Source: Gamarada debralockiae
Taxonomy: Eukaryota > Ascomycota > Leotiomycetes > Helotiales > Hyphodiscaceae
NCBI GenBank assembly: GCA_002803225.1
Contig: NXFV01000923.1
Location: 1-64,000, forward strand
Direction: 5' to 3'
DNA length: 64,000 bases
The notes beneath the pieces were generated by a model, which was not told the origin of the DNA, ran no database searches, and was given only the letters and a program-made list of their open reading frames with translations. Made by a program: the position numbers and the translations under genes. Positions 1 to 11,300 of the stretch are shown piece by piece; positions within the stretch are counted from its first letter, which is position 1, and the number at the start of each line of letters is the position of its first letter.

Positions 1-1204
1 GGGTCCGATGGAAGAAGCTGTGGATTGAGGCGTTGACGATACGGCTTGTCCAGTTAGGGTCATTTGCCCATTTCCTAACTGGATGATTGTAGTATAGGTG
101 GTATATATTTCGGTGATACTAAGCGTAATAAAATAATCTGACACTGAGGCCTTTTCTTGAAGTGCAAACGTTGCTGTAAGACTATTACTTGGGAACGGAG
201 ATATGAACATGATAGCGGTTGTAAACAAAGGCTGTTTTTACAAATGGCTATAAAGATCCTAAATTACAAAGCAAATTGTGGCTAAAAGTATTAAAGAGAG
301 ACAAGGGCTCTGGGAAAGACGAGTGGTCAATTTTGCGATTAAATTATAGATATATATATATGGTACAAGTTGGACAGCCTTACATATGCTGATACAGGTA
401 AGTCAAGCCTCTCAGTACTCTATTTGCTAACAATCTGAAAGAAACTGATAAGGGTACAATTATTATGGCAGATGATTGGGAGTTGGTGGATAATGTGTGC
501 ACCCATGGCATAACTTAAGCACAATGCTGAAATAGGAAATGTTGAGGCTGCGTTTTACGAAGCGGGGCTTGACGTTCGGACCATAACTCCACTAATAATG
601 CTGGAGCACCCTGGTGCTCTGGGCCAAGCACACAACGATGCAGCCGGTGAGCATGCATGTGCCCTTGTGATGTGCAACAAGAGAAGCCGTGCATTCAATA
701 CCATACAGTCTAGGACAATTGTCCTGTCTTGGTTGATTAGGTGGGACACTGTTCCTGTGACAGGAGAGGTCCTGGTGTGCTGAGCGTGCTAGTGAGCAGT
801 CTCAGACCTGAATCTGTCCTGGGCCATTCACCCCAGACAAATAGCCGTCTAGGACAGATTATCCAGGTCAAATAGCCACTTAGGATGGCCTCTGTCATAG
901 GAGGTCTGCCCTACATGCCCCGTCCCATGGTTTTTGTCCTACGGCGGTTTCACTTTGTGACTAAGGGAATCCTGAGACGGCCTGGAGGCCAGGTAGAAGG
1001 TCCTAGATGATAATTCAAGCTGGGACATGGCTTAAGATGTCTGCGAGGATCGAGGCAGTCGATAATGCTCGATGTGCAACATGACGAGGGTAAGCCGCTG
1101 GTGCGATCATGTGACTTAACTAAAACGTATGTATAGACGCTAACACTCCCGGATGATATCATAACTTTTTGAGTTGCATCCTTGTCACGCGGGTTGGCTC
1201 AGAT
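1..1204. other. gene-free stretch, left edge
   Basis: I see no supported gene here. The open frames are short, overlap on both strands and resemble no family I know. Around 800-900 there is loosely repeated text (two variants of AAATAGCC followed by TAGGA), which looks like old repeat debris. Confidence 0.5.
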
Positions 1205-1545
1205 CTATGTAGCGGGAACGGCCTAGAAACCCCGAGGCACGTGCTAGTCCACTGCCCAAGGGAAGCAGGAAAGAGCTTAAGGAAGCATGTAAGGGGAAGG
1301 GAGCTAGGGTAGCTAGCTGGTAGAGAGCACAACCAGGGTGTCTTCCACAATTCTCTCTGGCCAAGGCACTTCTTTACGAGTAGGGTGTAGCACAAAGCCG
1401 TTTGGTTTAATAGGCAGCGTGTAATATACAGGCATAGGAGAACTACTGAGCCTAGCTTTTTGTTCCTTCTAGGTTTTCCCGGAATTTGTATTCACAGGGG
1501 TTCTACATAGCTAGCTAGCTAGTCAGAGTAAGAATATCAATCAAT
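1205..1545 (+). mobile_element. non-LTR (LINE) retrotransposon 3' end, degraded
   Basis: Translating from 1205 gives a fragment containing ETPRHVLVHCPRE, preceded by a cysteine and followed by a basic stretch, before a stop near 1320. A cysteine/histidine pattern of the form ETPxHxLxxC is typical of the C-terminal tail of fungal LINE (Tad-like) reverse transcriptases after the RNase H domain. About 200 bases further on are short tandem runs, TAGC x4 near 1508 and AATC x4 near 1530, which fit the simple-repeat 3' tails of such elements. The rest of the polyprotein is absent or too decayed to read. The family assignment rests on this one motif. Confidence 0.5.
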
Positions 1546-1986
1546 CAATCCGTGTCACGTTTCTCTGCATCACCGATAGATGGTCGGCAACAGGGGCGTA
1601 TCCGCTGTCTGCATCTGGCCGTGTCTTCAACGGAAGTCTTCGGCTTTGGGCATCGTGGTCGCGCGTAACGATAAGCTCTGTAACTGTGTCATCTAAGAGC
1701 TGTATATGGTCGAAATCGATGCGAAGGCAGAGGTTCTCCAGGTTTTCTCGTCGTTTTGTTCGTTTGGCGAAGGTTGCAGCGCTCTGGCCGGATTGAATCG
1801 TGCCGTGAAAAGTAACTCTGACATGCCACTTTAAGCGAGAGAACCGCGAAACAAGGCTCAGCCAGCGTTTTTGAGACCCAGCTCCTTCGTCAATGTCTCC
1901 TATCGTAGCTCCTACGCGTAAAGTCGATAGTCCATGAGAATGTCGACTCGCATGCCAAGCGAGTGTTTGACGTCATCGCAGAGGAG
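1546..1986. other. no gene recognised
   Basis: GC-balanced sequence between the retroelement tail and the terpene cyclase 3' end. No open frame of convincing composition; it probably includes the 3' flank of the cyclase gene. Confidence 0.4.
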
Positions 1987-3588
1987 CTAGCAGTGTCCTA
2001 ACCCGTTACAATCGGCATTGGAGGTTAAAAGAGAAACCGAATGCTTCCTATTTCTTGTAAAGGGAGGCGACCGTAGAACACTGATCATTCGAGTCTGGCG
2101 AATCACATCGTGCTCTTTGCCAAGATACCGTTCAGAGCGGAAGCTATGCAAATATATGTCAGTTTCGAACATGATTGACTTGGGGGAGGACGGCGTATAG
2201 ACCTCCAATTAAGATTGGCCCGCACAACATCTTGTACGCCTAAGATGTATTTCTCCACGTCACGGTCGACTTCCTCGCCCCAGCTGGGTATACTGTGGAC
2301 AACAACTTTCCACCGAGCATATCGCGCGTCCAAAAGGCTCCCGACGTGATCAAACGCCTCCTACGCTGGCATGCCTGCTATACGACAAATTGCAACTAGG
2401 TTGTGTGGGACGCTCTCAGACTATCGACGATCGCATCATATCAGTATCTGCTGCTTATAGACTTTATGGGCCATAATTTACCTCTTCCTTTAGATATGAT
2501 AGGATATCATTTGAACTTGATGTATACTCTAGAGTCAGTAAAAAGCTCTTCTTCACGTTTTTAAGGGTTACTAGTCCTTACATCAGTACGAAATCTATAC
2601 CGAGGAGACCCAACTCTTGAATAGAATGGTTATCGAAGACGTAGTCAGGAATATCAAGGCCATGAGCGTATTCCACTAAGTGATAGAGTGGGGAGACTCC
2701 AGAAGACTGCCGTCTTCTAGCCAGCATTTCCTCCGGGCTCGGAATATGTCCGACAAATGAGTCCTCCACCTGGGTCAAAGCCCCGACGCAGTAGTCAGCC
2801 ATGGCTTGTGCGAACCTTCTCTGAACGCCTACAAGCATGTCAAAGGTCAGAACAGACTAGCCTAGAGGGTCAATAAACCTCTTGGTGATTCCTAGAATAT
2901 ATCTTAGCTTTCAAGCATGCCGCAGCAATGGAAGAGCTCATACCTGCGTAATACGCTCCCAAACAGTGTCATGCACCTTTACAATCTCTAGTTTGGGCTG
3001 GCATTGTGGCTCAGCCTCTTCACACATAGCACTTTGAAGACTATCCATAACTCTTCCAGCAGCCATACGGTTGTCTTTTAAGACGCCGTTGTCGAACACT
3101 TTCTTATAATCAACTTCAGTTCTCTTAAATGGATGGCTTGGCCTCACAGTCGTCGTAAGGGAACACCTGAGTTGGCGAATTATAATTAGTATCATTAGCC
3201 TCGCTCTTGTCGTAATATCGTCTTACCCAGTTTCCCCAGTCGCAAAGTGATCGAAACTTTGTTGGCTTTGCATCTGGAGCGGCAACAGCACAAAAATAAG
3301 AGAAATCACACTTGTTGATTTTCTTGGCCATCTGTTCGTCGAAATTGCACCGGCTGCAATAATTGGTCAATTTACCGGTATGGAGTATTAATAATGACCT
3401 TACTGGCATAGCCACTGCTCCGATTCAACTTTGACCTTTTGGTAGTTGCGGTTTACACGAGGTGGTTCCGCGAGAAATAACACAAACATATCAGGAATCG
3501 TGACGGTGACCCTGTCCAACTCCCCATCTTCTGCTCTGTGCATTTGTGACTCCGGTGTTGATTCAGCAAACATCATGGGTTGCTTCAT
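1987..3588 (-). pseudogene. class I terpene (sesquiterpene) cyclase, one nonsense codon
   Basis: Encodes a pentalenene/trichodiene-type terpene cyclase, which ionises a prenyl diphosphate (probably farnesyl diphosphate) with Mg2+. My exon model on the minus strand is 3588-3404, 3353-3227, 3166-3148, 3098-2944, about 2856-2582, 2515-2482, 2414-2203 and 2143-1987, giving about 387 codons, normal for the family. All diagnostic motifs are present once introns are removed: the aspartate-rich DDLFD (split across the junction after 3148), the Mg2+-binding NDILSYLKEE (2511-2482), GEEVDRDVEKYILGVQDVVR, and the C-terminal SERYLGKEHDVIRQT with its RY pair. The frame has one in-frame TAG at 2363-2361, in GMPA*EAFDHV, where relatives usually carry Gln. 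CAG to TAG fits a CpA-to-TpA change. The acceptor of exon 5 (2856 or 2828) is uncertain. Apart from the stop the gene looks recently functional. Confidence 0.85.
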
Positions 3589-3789
3589 GCTGCGAACTGC
3601 TATATTAAGCACATCACAATGAATGGTAAAGATCATAAAACTTGATAAGAGGCAGTCGTCGGGATAGCCATCGGGATAATTGCCAGTCAAAAAAAAGATG
3701 CTTGTCAAGAATCCCTTCAACGGGAGGCAGGTTTTCAAACGGCATTAGTGTGGGTTAAGGAGGCTGATATAATTGGCCCAAACAGTTAC

Positions 3790-4163
3790 TCTCCGCGATT
3801 AGCCGATTTTACACCAAAACTCACGTGCAGCACTCTAAAGTTTTACCGTAATTGGCTAAATTAGACGAATCCCGCGCTTTAATTTCGATAGTTACCCGTA
3901 ATCTATCGTCGCAATTTTGAGGTAAAATCGGGGGGCGGCCAACCATCGATTTTCGCAGCAAAACTCGCTTATTTTTGACTTCACTCCTTGAACCCCTTTT
4001 TATCTTAATTAAATCAAGATGTTTTCCTTTTTTTTTATAAGTCTAGTTGGATTGTTCGAAATAACCTTCTACAGAATTCTTAGAATAGGTTTGTACTAAA
4101 GAAAGTGTTGTTAAAGTGGCTTTATTTGGTGGATTTCAGTGTAAAATCGGCTAATCGCGGAGA
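3790..4163. mobile_element. MITE with perfect 25-bp terminal inverted repeats
   Basis: Positions 3790-3814 (starting TCTCCGCGATTAGCCG) are the exact reverse complement of 4139-4163, enclosing about 374 bp with no coding capacity. A TA lies just outside each end (3787-3788 and 4166-4167), consistent with a TA-targeting Tc1/mariner-type DNA transposon. The interior is moderately AT-rich with a poly-T run near 4028. It sits about 200 bp upstream of the terpene cyclase start. Perfect termini suggest a fairly young insertion. Confidence 0.8.
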
Positions 4164-4176
4164 CTTATGCGGAAGC

Positions 4177-4513
4177 CTCACTATATCAGAATGAAAAATC
4201 AGCCAATTTCATTCCGATATGGCAAGGATACCGCTATGATGAGTAGGGAAAAGGGGTGCCAAGCCTGAGTTTCAAGGTCTCAGGCTAAAATCTACCCCCA
4301 AATTCCCTAAAGTCAGGCCAGAACACCTATATTTCAAGCCATCGTACCTATTTGCCTGTCTCACTATATCGGAATACACCAAAAATCCGCCAATTTGATT
4401 CTGAATCCGCGTATAATGAGGTTATCCGATATAGCCTGCCAAAATATAGAGTAAAAGCGATTCTATTCCGAAAATATAAGGATTCCGAAATGGTGCGTTC
4501 CGATATAGTGAGG
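4177..4513. mobile_element. pogo/Fot-like TIR fragments, nested or tandem
   Basis: CTCACTATATCGGAA at 4360-4374 is repeated in inverse orientation as TTCCGATATAGTGAG at 4499-4513, bounding a 154-bp element. A near copy, CTCACTATATCAGAA, lies at 4177-4191 in the same orientation as the left end, followed by similar text (AATCAGCCAATTTCATTC versus AATCCGCCAATTTGATTC). So there are at least two related copies, one of which has lost its right end. No transposase remains. The terminal sequence type is reminiscent of pogo/Fot1 elements in ascomycetes, but the family is a guess. Confidence 0.65.
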
Positions 4514-4981
4514 CTTGACTGTACTGTAGCCTCGTACACCATCATTACCGACTCACCCCCCTTTCCCCACACAGCAGTCTACGCAATTACACCAGCCTCC
4601 AATTAGTTAATACAAGTCAATGCAGCAGAACGACATCATGAATATAGCCTTAATCATGCGCTCTTCGGCAGCGATACTGTTTCAACTAACAAGCAATAAT
4701 ATAGTTTTCCGACCGCAGAAGGTGACTGGGCAGCCGAGAGATGTTAGCCAGCCATCATTGCAGTACAGAGCCACGAGACGTCATATTGCAGCTCTAGCGC
4801 TAACACCCCGCTTGCGGTAGCTTAGCGGCAAGAAGTGACGAATGCAATGTTGCTTAGTCGCATTGCCATCCGATTGAGAACTATCTCTGTGTTTTGGAGA
4901 AGGGAGGCCATATTCTACGAGAGTTTAAACTATCCATCAATTCTAGTGTACCACACTCACACCATAACAGCGCCAAAGACA
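4514..4981. other. no gene recognised
   Basis: Spacer between the inverted-repeat elements and the DUF2236 pseudogene. An open frame runs in from 4835 but its first part is probably untranslated leader of that gene; nothing else is recognisable. Confidence 0.4.
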
Positions 4982-6474
4982 ATGACGACCAAAGAGTATG
5001 TTGGCTCGATCCTGCGCTCAGGACCATACAGCTTTCGCTGGACAGATCTTCATCTTCATCGGGATGAGACGGATCCACTCCGATATCGTTATGATGAGCT
5101 CGGGGCAGAGGCTTTAACAAGGCTTCAAGCTATCGCAAAGTCCGAGGCTGGAGACGGCAAGAACCAGAGAAGAGCGAATTTGTACGCCATGTTGAAAGAG
5201 CACCATGCCAACGATGAAGTCTTGAATCTGCTTTGGACAGAGCTCCACACTATCCCTGAATGGGTTAATTAGGCGCAACTGGAGCGGGGCCAACGCTTCC
5301 TCTACCGCTATGCGGTTGCTAACTTCATGGGGTTTGCTCTACAGGGCTTCATAGGAGAGAACAGCGCTGCCGTAAGAGCTCCCAGGTTTTAATTTTTTTT
5401 AATTTTTTTTAGATAGGTTGCTAAGCACAGTTAGTCTGGCGTCGTCGAAGTCCTCGTTCGTACTGGCGGATTCTCGACTCGTGTCCTTCTCCGTAGACTC
5501 CTGGAAACATTCTAATGGCTACTCCAAGTTACCCATTCCCTTGAAGCAGTCAAACCCGGCGGCGAAGGGCACACATCCACCATCCGAATCCGCCTTCTGC
5601 ACGCCTCCGTTCGACAACGCATCCTGAAGATTATCGAGTCTCGTCCAGACTACTTCGATGTACAAAAGTACGGAGTTCCCGTCAACACATTGGACAGCAT
5701 ACACAGCATCACCACGTTCTGCTGCAACCAACATGTGGCTGCAGCTACCGCGCATGGGCGTCTATCCGACGTGCCAGGAGACGGACGACTACATCGCCCT
5801 GTTCCGGTATCTGGGATATCTGCTCGCTACGCCGGACGAGTACTTTGCAACGGCTGAGAAAGCCAAAGCAACGATGGAGTCGATGTTAGTGCACGAGCTC
5901 AAGATCACACCCACGTCGAAAGTCGTCGGCTTTAACTTCATCAAGTGCCTGGAAGATCTACCTCCTTTCAACATTTCGAGGCAATTCATCGAAGCCGGCA
6001 GCAGGGTCTTGAATGGAGACGAGATGTGTGATGAACTTGAACTTGGGCGGCCTGGATGGTATCACTATGCTTGCTTCACTGGTCATTGTTGGCTGGTCAG
6101 AGTGCTTGCCATTGCGCAATCTTTGTCTCCTGCAATGGACAATTACCTGATCAATGTAAGCATAAGCCTTGATCTGTGCTGTTCTTCCATGCTGATGCCA
6201 AAGACAGTTCTTCAGACAGACTCTTCACTCAGCCATCATTGAGAGCAAGGGAGGCCTCGGAGGTGCTTCGGAATTCGACTTCAAATATGTGCCCCGATAT
6301 GGTACGTCAACGGGCAAAGAAGACAACGGCAGGTCTGCACCGCGCCCTTCAATATTTGCTCGGCCTGTCGAAACATTTTATTTCAGTGTCTTTCTTAGTG
6401 GATGTCTTTGCCTGGTAGCTCCTGCGTTACTCGGGTTACTTCTTGCTGGAAATGGTTTTGGCCATGTCAATTGA
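4982..6474 (+). pseudogene. DUF2236 (mpaB / rubber-oxygenase-like) protein, broken
   Basis: Resembles fungal DUF2236 proteins (PF09995, the catalytic domain of mpaB and latex-clearing oxygenases), heme proteins often found in secondary-metabolite clusters. The natural ATG is at 4982 (MTTKEYVGSILRSGPYSFRW). Exons are 4982-5371, 5435-6155 and 6220-6474, with good splice sites. Landmarks are HHANDEVLNLLWTELHTIPEW, RLLHASVRQRILKIIESRP, GRPGWYHYACFTGHCW, and a C-terminal hydrophobic helix after RPSIFARPVETFYFSVFL. Three lesions are visible: TAG at 5270-5272 where the frame suggests Trp, TAA at 5513-5515 where it suggests Gln, and one extra base at about 5725-5735. Exon 2 is correspondingly 3n+1 long. 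Both stops are transitions compatible with CpA-to-TpA mutation. It lies 1.4 kb from the terpene cyclase, possibly a relic of the same cluster. Confidence 0.75.
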
Positions 6475-6904
6475 AATCTCAATTGATACGAGAGTGGACT
6501 TTTACTGTGAAGTGGATGCTCCGACTCCTACCTTGCGAGCTCGCAGCTCGGTGTTAGGTCTCTGCGGCTAAAGTATGCGCTGGCCGGCCGTTTCCCGATA
6601 CTGGGAAGGACGCCGGCGACGACGTGCCCTGAGGCGACATTAATCAGTCACTTTAAAAATTTGTGTTCTTATGACCGAATGCCAGAGATAGATTTGTCAA
6701 GGCGAAATATCCGATGCAGGCAGCATTGGATCAGTACATTACTATTAGGGACTCTACTATTCAAGACATAAGTATTACAGCCGTGTATCATCCCTCTAGA
6801 ATACCCCTCCCCTCTGGCGTCCCGCCGCTCAATATCCAGCTAATCTATAGTATTCTGTCCAACAAGGGGGCATAAATAGTCAACTAACATCAACACTACC
6901 AAAA
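6475..6904. other. no gene recognised
   Basis: Spacer between two convergent genes. I see nothing in it beyond likely 3' untranslated sequence. Confidence 0.4.
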
Positions 6905-7195
6905 TCACCTCCGATGCTCCGAGAAGAACAGGCGCTCCATGCAGACTTCATGCACGTAGAAGAGATTGATCGCGGTAACTGCGTGGGATTTGCCGTTCAT
7001 GCCGTCGAAGACGTGCTGAGCTGCTTCATCGCCTGGCTTCCAGCTCGTAAATTGTAAGTTTGGCTGATAATAGCGATCGCCTGATGGAAGCTGTATCGTA
7101 ACGCATATGTTCTGTGGCCCTTCTTGCACACCCCAGACGGTCGGCGTATGACTCAAAGAGATTGGTTGGACTATCTCCATCATGTTGGTGGTCAT
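6905..7195 (-). CDS. hypothetical small protein, possibly a gene fragment
   Basis: From the first good ATG at 7195 (MTTNMMEIVQPISLSHTPTV) the frame gives 96 residues ending in ERLFFSEHRR. The composition looks protein-like, with a central ICVTIQLPSGDRYYQPNLQF stretch. There is no signal peptide or membrane helix and I recognise no family. The frame is open further upstream to about 7264 but without an ATG. It lies in the same decaying region as two pseudogenes, so it may be the surviving exon of another dead gene. Confidence 0.3.
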   Translation of the reverse strand: MTTNMMEIVQPISLSHTPTVWGVQEGPQNICVTIQLPSGDRYYQPNLQFTSWKPGDEAAQHVFDGMNGKSHAVTAINLFYVHEVCMERLFFSEHRR

Positions 7196-7264
7196 GCAGT
7201 GAATGTTTCTGCCGTGAAACGAGCAAACACCCAGTAAGGTGCAATTAGAGACAAAACTCCGCAC

Positions 7265-8315
7265 CCTTTTAGAGCCAGCCAGCCTTACGACTAGTAATCA
7301 CCTATCGGCGGGGTCGTAGAGTGAGGGGTTGCGGTGTTGGGTAGTCTAGTCCTCGTGTGGCTTGAAGAGAAGAAAGAATTAGGTGTCGCTTGTTCCCGTC
7401 TCGCTTAAACCGCACAATTAGAGCTAAGAGCCTTCAGCCACTTTGGACACCAATCTGCTGATCACGACACTTAATCCCACCAAAACGCGTCTCACCCATC
7501 ACCTTTTTCAGCCCTGAGCTTGAATGATACATTCTGACAAAGCCCCCTTTTTCGACGATGGTCGAAGGGATGTTTCCAGCCGGCCACGTTTATCACCATC
7601 ATAAGAGCGCCCGCAGAAACATGTCACGGAACGGGAGCTGCCCATTCAGCCTGAACTGTGGCTACTTCTTTTTAGTCATGTCTGCATGAGGCCCAGATGA
7701 CCACGCGAGGCTGAAGGTGCCAATGTGGATGCGACATCAGAAACCAAACATCGGAACGCGGCTTGCGTTTCGAAATCCATCACAATGATTCGATTCTCAC
7801 CCTATGATGTGATTCTGCTCTAACCCTCAGCTGAGATGTGTTTTTTCAATAGGCTACTTAACTGCCCGCTACGATTAATGGCCCTTCGGCGGATCTCCTC
7901 CCCGTGAACACCAACTTGCCAATCGTGGGTGTCCTTCCGAAAATAGAGATATCTGGAGATGGCTGCTCAGCTAGGAAGCCAGATCCAACACCATTGAGCA
8001 ATCATCGAGTCTTGGGCACCTGCTATCTTTGCCCAGTAGTCTCTCCAGAATTCAGCCTCCTTTTTCCCAGCTCTGGACGTACGAGGGAGCACGCTCTACA
8101 ACCCCGCCTTCTGTTAATCCTGCTCCTGCAATTCTCTTATCGCAGAGGGGAATCCTATTAAAAACATTAGGGAAGGACTATCCCTTGGATAAGTCACTAA
8201 GAACGAGGATATCTTGAATCTGGTGAGAGGTTGCCTCTAATCCTGAATCGTTGATTCTAATACTTTTATAGCAACAGACCAATTGATAGCAATTCGGTAT
8301 TTTGAGTTTGACGCA
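7265..8315. other. upstream region of the TcA-like gene
   Basis: About 1 kb with no convincing coding frame. It should hold the promoter and leader of the giant gene that starts at 8316. I could not identify a TATA box or a defined regulatory site. Confidence 0.4.
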
Positions 8316-11300
8316 ATGGAGGATCTTGTCATGTCTTTGATTCCCTTGGTGACCGGTGAGGTGGGCAATCTGATCAAGAGCGAGGTTGATGCTCTTCAGA
8401 AGCAGCATCCTGGAACGTCTCCTGTCCAGGCGGTTGTGCTTACTGTTGAGGATCTTCTTGCCAAAAGCAAGATTGCGCCGAAAGTTGCGCAGCAATTGAG
8501 CTCTCTTATCAAAGCCGTCGACACAAGCCCTGTGGTCAATTCTATCCGCGATTTTGCCGTCCACTTCGACACTTCTGCGATCACGAAAGCCGTTGGAGCA
8601 GAGGCATCCACGCTTGTTAACGAAGTTCGGAACCACTTCTTCAAGAATGAGCCTTCTGCAGCCATACAGGGTATTGTCAGTGACGGCAAAGTCGACCTTG
8701 TCAGTAAAGATCCGGCGGTCAAGCAGGGTGTAGTCAGTGTTCTTTCTAAATTGAATGGAGATGCAATAGCTAAGCAGCCTGTAAGTACTTTTGATCACCC
8801 TATGTAAGCCCCACTCCGCACCGAGGCAATTATTTGCAGTCACGTGATCAACAACATGGGATGTGTGTTGGTGGACGTGTGAGCTGGCGACAATGCTATT
8901 TATTCTCAAAAGAATTTCAATTACTTGACAACAAGTCTTTAGATCGAAGTTTACACTTGGAAGTCGCATTTTTCTTTGACGGATAACTGATAATAGATTC
9001 TTAGATGGGTTCTCTCGCGAAAACGAACCCCGAAGCCATTGTTGCTCTTCCACCTGAAAAGCAGCTTCCCGTAATCCAAGAACTCAAGCGCTTGGCTCGT
9101 GTGAAGTCAATTGCACCAACTACGAAGGCCATGCAGACACTGGTCAACAATGGACAGACCACAAGTCTCGCTGTTGCAAATATCCCCAAAGCTAGCTTTA
9201 TCGCTGCGAATACAGAGGCCGTAAGTTCATTGAAATTCCTTCCATTACAGAAAGTCAGGTTGGAAATGGATTGAGCACGCCATCCTTTTGACAGCTCAGT
9301 GTTATGGAAGGGAGGGGGGGCCTTTCGACGGCGGTTCTCTGGAGTCTATCAAGGACTTTGGCCTCATGGCAGAGCTTGCCAATGAGACAACTGCAAGTTT
9401 CAACGAAGTAACACTGATTGAAAATCTTCACAGATGACTGCCCCGGTAGCAGCTCAAACGCATGCTAATGCCGTCGATAATGTGATTCGAAATGAGAACA
9501 CACTTGCCGCCTTGTTATCTAAAGTCAAAGGCACAGGTTTAGCCGCCATTGATGGGAATGCATCTCCGGCGTCAAGGAAGCTAGAGATCCAGACGCAAGT
9601 TACTCAGCTAGGCTACGACCTCAATGTTGAAGATCTCTTCGGCAGTATGGACGAATGCGTCTGCGATGATTGTACGACAGTCTATAGCCTCGCATCGTAC
9701 TTCGTCGACCTGCTACAGTTTTTGCGCAATAACAATCTCGAAACACTCAAACCAGCTCCCGACTTGACTCTCTCCGGTCATCAGAGTACTATCAAAGGAA
9801 CGATGCTCGAGAAGCTGTTTCGCAGACGACCCGATCTTGGAAACCTTGAATTGACCTGCGAGAATACTAACACTATTCTACCTTACATCGACTCGGCCAA
9901 TGAAGTGATGGAGTCTTTCATTGTGAGTTTGGCTGACTGGGACTCGAGTAATCCCCATCAAGCAACAATCGACACGTTCAATGTCACGACGCAAGACACG
10001 ACCGCGTTGATGTCTCAACCGCAAAACATCAACTATAACGCCTACAGAATCATGGCATCGGCAGTCTATCCTTTCACCTTACCTTACCACCAGCCAATAC
10101 AGGCACAAAGACAGTTTCTCAACCTCCTCAAGGTGATACGGAGTGATCTGCTAGACGCATGTCGCCACAAGCCACCAAGCCCGAAGACATCCGGATTGTT
10201 GACCGCTGATCAGCTATCAACGACCATGACAAATCTTCAAAAGATCGCGCTTGATAGGCAGGTTTCTGCCGAGACACTTGGAATAGTCCAAGAAGAATAT
10301 ATCATCCTGACCAAGGAGGCATTCTTTTCACTGGAATGGTTCAACACAACCGAAAATCTGAACCTATCCGTAAGTGACTACCGAAAACGCATCGGAGTCA
10401 AGTCGGTCAACGAGTACTGGGGTTACAGTCCCAGTGATGATATTTCGTCTACCATCAATCAAATGGGGTTGCAGTTCGTCAAGAAACAGTTCCTTAAACG
10501 ATCCGGCGTCCAGTATTCTGATCTTGTCCAGATCATTCAGACACAATTCATCAATCCCAATTTCCCGAAAGGCAGGGACAAGTCCATCTTTGAGGAACTG
10601 AAATTCAGCTACAGATTTCTACAGACTCTGGTGGATAACCGATATTCTGATGTCAAAAGACGACTTAGGAAGCTGGCAAATTTTCTTGTGAGAACGGATA
10701 AGTTGATTCGCCTGGGTGAGTTGCTTTACGACTCGAAAACAGCCGCATCAAAGGGAAATTCCTCTTCGAGTAGCTCTATCAAAGCAAATTTCCCTGGTTG
10801 TGTTGCCGATGAGGAGTTACGAGACTGGGTGTATACGAAGTTTGAAGCGTTGGGCAAGATAACAGTACTTGATTTCGGGGAAGGACCTTTCTTGCCAGTC
10901 AGCGGCGAGATCTTTGCCACTTTGATTGACACAACTCAACTACCTGCCACGTTCAATACTCTCCCATCTGGAGCAATAGGTGTACTCACCCCTGATGGAA
11001 GAATCGCTGACAACAATGGAGTGGTCTTCGCCAACGTCAATATTAGTGGCCAAGTGATAATCGGAAGTGCTGCAAACGGTATCACTCTCAACGATCAGTA
11101 TCCACAATATACTTTTGACCTGCGAAACTCGGGGACCAGTATTGGCGTTTTGAGGGGAGGTTTCTTGATGGTCACCAACCGAACCACTCCGGGCTCTGGC
11201 GATACGATCACGTTAACCACGGTTGAATGGAAGCTCAACGAGAATATGGGCGCTGGATGCAATATCGAAGATGTGACAATCGTCCATCTTGATGGAACTC

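Noticed and set aside
7904..8217. Plus-strand frames just upstream of the TcA-like start, considered as a signal-peptide exon.
   Set aside because: Low-quality composition, no suitable donor leading in phase to 8316, and the first exon already has a reasonable ATG.
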